13,664 nucleotides of DNA from Candidatus Saccharibacteria bacterium UBA5152 (GTDB lineage: Bacteria > Patescibacteriota > Saccharimonadia > Saccharimonadales > UBA4665). A model generated the notes under the pieces. It searched no databases. It saw nothing but the letters and a program-made list of their open reading frames with translations, and was not told where the DNA came from. A program made the position numbers and the translations under genes. The stretch lies in assembly GCA_002413755.1 (NCBI GenBank), contig DHXQ01000032.1:26216-39879 (forward strand). The letters are read 5' to 3'. Positions 13,489-13,664 of this stretch are shown one piece after another (the stretch's first letter is position 1; each line of letters starts with the position of its first letter).

Positions 13489-13664
13489 ATGGTAAACGAC
13501 AAAGCGAACGAAACATCTCCGACTCCTAGCTCCAGCACCGTACCATCATCACGCGCCCGGCTGGCTTTATTGCTGCTGGGCGTTTTGGTAGGTGTTCTTG
13601 GGCTGTTGATCATCCGGTTTGCGACCTATCACCCGGAAACCGTCCATTACCACGCCAACTTTGC
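13489..13664 (+). CDS. Single-TM protein with VHYHANF segment, N-terminal 58 residues (runs off window)
   Basis: The visible part has a Ser/Thr/Pro-rich cytoplasmic N-terminus (about 1-22), a hydrophobic segment (about 24-43, LALLLLGVLVGVLGLLIIRF) acting as signal anchor, and the start of an extracytoplasmic domain containing HPETVHYHANF. I recall similar His-rich starts in uncharacterised Patescibacteria membrane proteins but cannot name a family. Clustered His might bind metal. The ATG has GGAG 7 nt upstream. A TATACT box (13472-13477) lies just before it. The 32-bp distance to the winged-helix gene suggests cotranscription. Confidence 0.65.
   Translation, partial: MVNDKANETSPTPSSSTVPSSRARLALLLLGVLVGVLGLLIIRFATYHPETVHYHANF

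Noticed and set aside
1..13664. CRISPR array, tRNA/rRNA genes, insertion sequences, alternative genetic code
   Set aside because: No regularly spaced repeats, cloverleafs, transposase motifs or terminal repeats around a coding element were seen. TGA works as a stop in several genes, including the 4-nt ATGA overlaps.

Overview
The window looks like a chromosomal segment of a small-genome, monoderm-type bacterium, most likely a member of the Patescibacteria/CPR close to Saccharibacteria (TM7). That assignment is an inference. It rests on the streamlined layout, a LytR-CpsA-Psr wall protein beside very short proteins, a membrane protein with a VHYHANF segment that I associate with CPR genomes, and a Gram-positive-style type IV secretion system (T4SS) without VirB7/9/10-type outer-membrane parts. 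TGA acts as stop throughout (for example in two ATGA overlaps), so the UGA=Gly code of Absconditabacteria/Gracilibacteria does not apply.

Left edge (1-1429): the 5' part of typA/bipA (minus strand, running off the window), with a candidate promoter and a leader holding a terminator-like hairpin. Then comes a roughly 500-bp gene-poor stretch with a very long hairpin and a probable intrinsic terminator, both placed to end the large minus-strand operon.

Centre (1430-10073): seven minus-strand genes form one operon. Reading from its promoter, they are a MinD/ParA/TadZ-like protein with a degenerate P-loop, a two-TM VirB2-like small membrane protein (4-nt overlap), a VirB6/TrbL-like polytopic membrane protein, an SCO6880-like membrane protein (N-terminal half of a split VirB4), a VirB4/TraG-type ATPase (C-terminal half), a bitopic VirB8-like protein (4-nt overlap), and a wall hydrolase joining lysozyme-like SLT, NlpC/P60 and M23 domains. 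The gene set resembles actinobacterial conjugative T4SSs, yet no relaxase and no VirD4/TraD coupling ATPase is visible and housekeeping genes flank it. I read it as a resident secretion or DNA-uptake machine. If the organism is an epibiont of Actinobacteria, it could act at the host contact site.

Right part (10074-13664): a 453-bp divergent intergenic region with candidate promoters in both directions, then plus-strand genes: a four-TM protein resembling bacterial PH-domain membrane proteins, a striking 82-nt nested inverted repeat, an LCP-family wall polymer transferase, a small winged-helix regulator preceded by an 8-bp inverted repeat, and the start of a single-TM protein. Nearly every intergenic gap over about 90 bp contains a long hairpin. 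No tRNA, rRNA, CRISPR array or transposase was seen.
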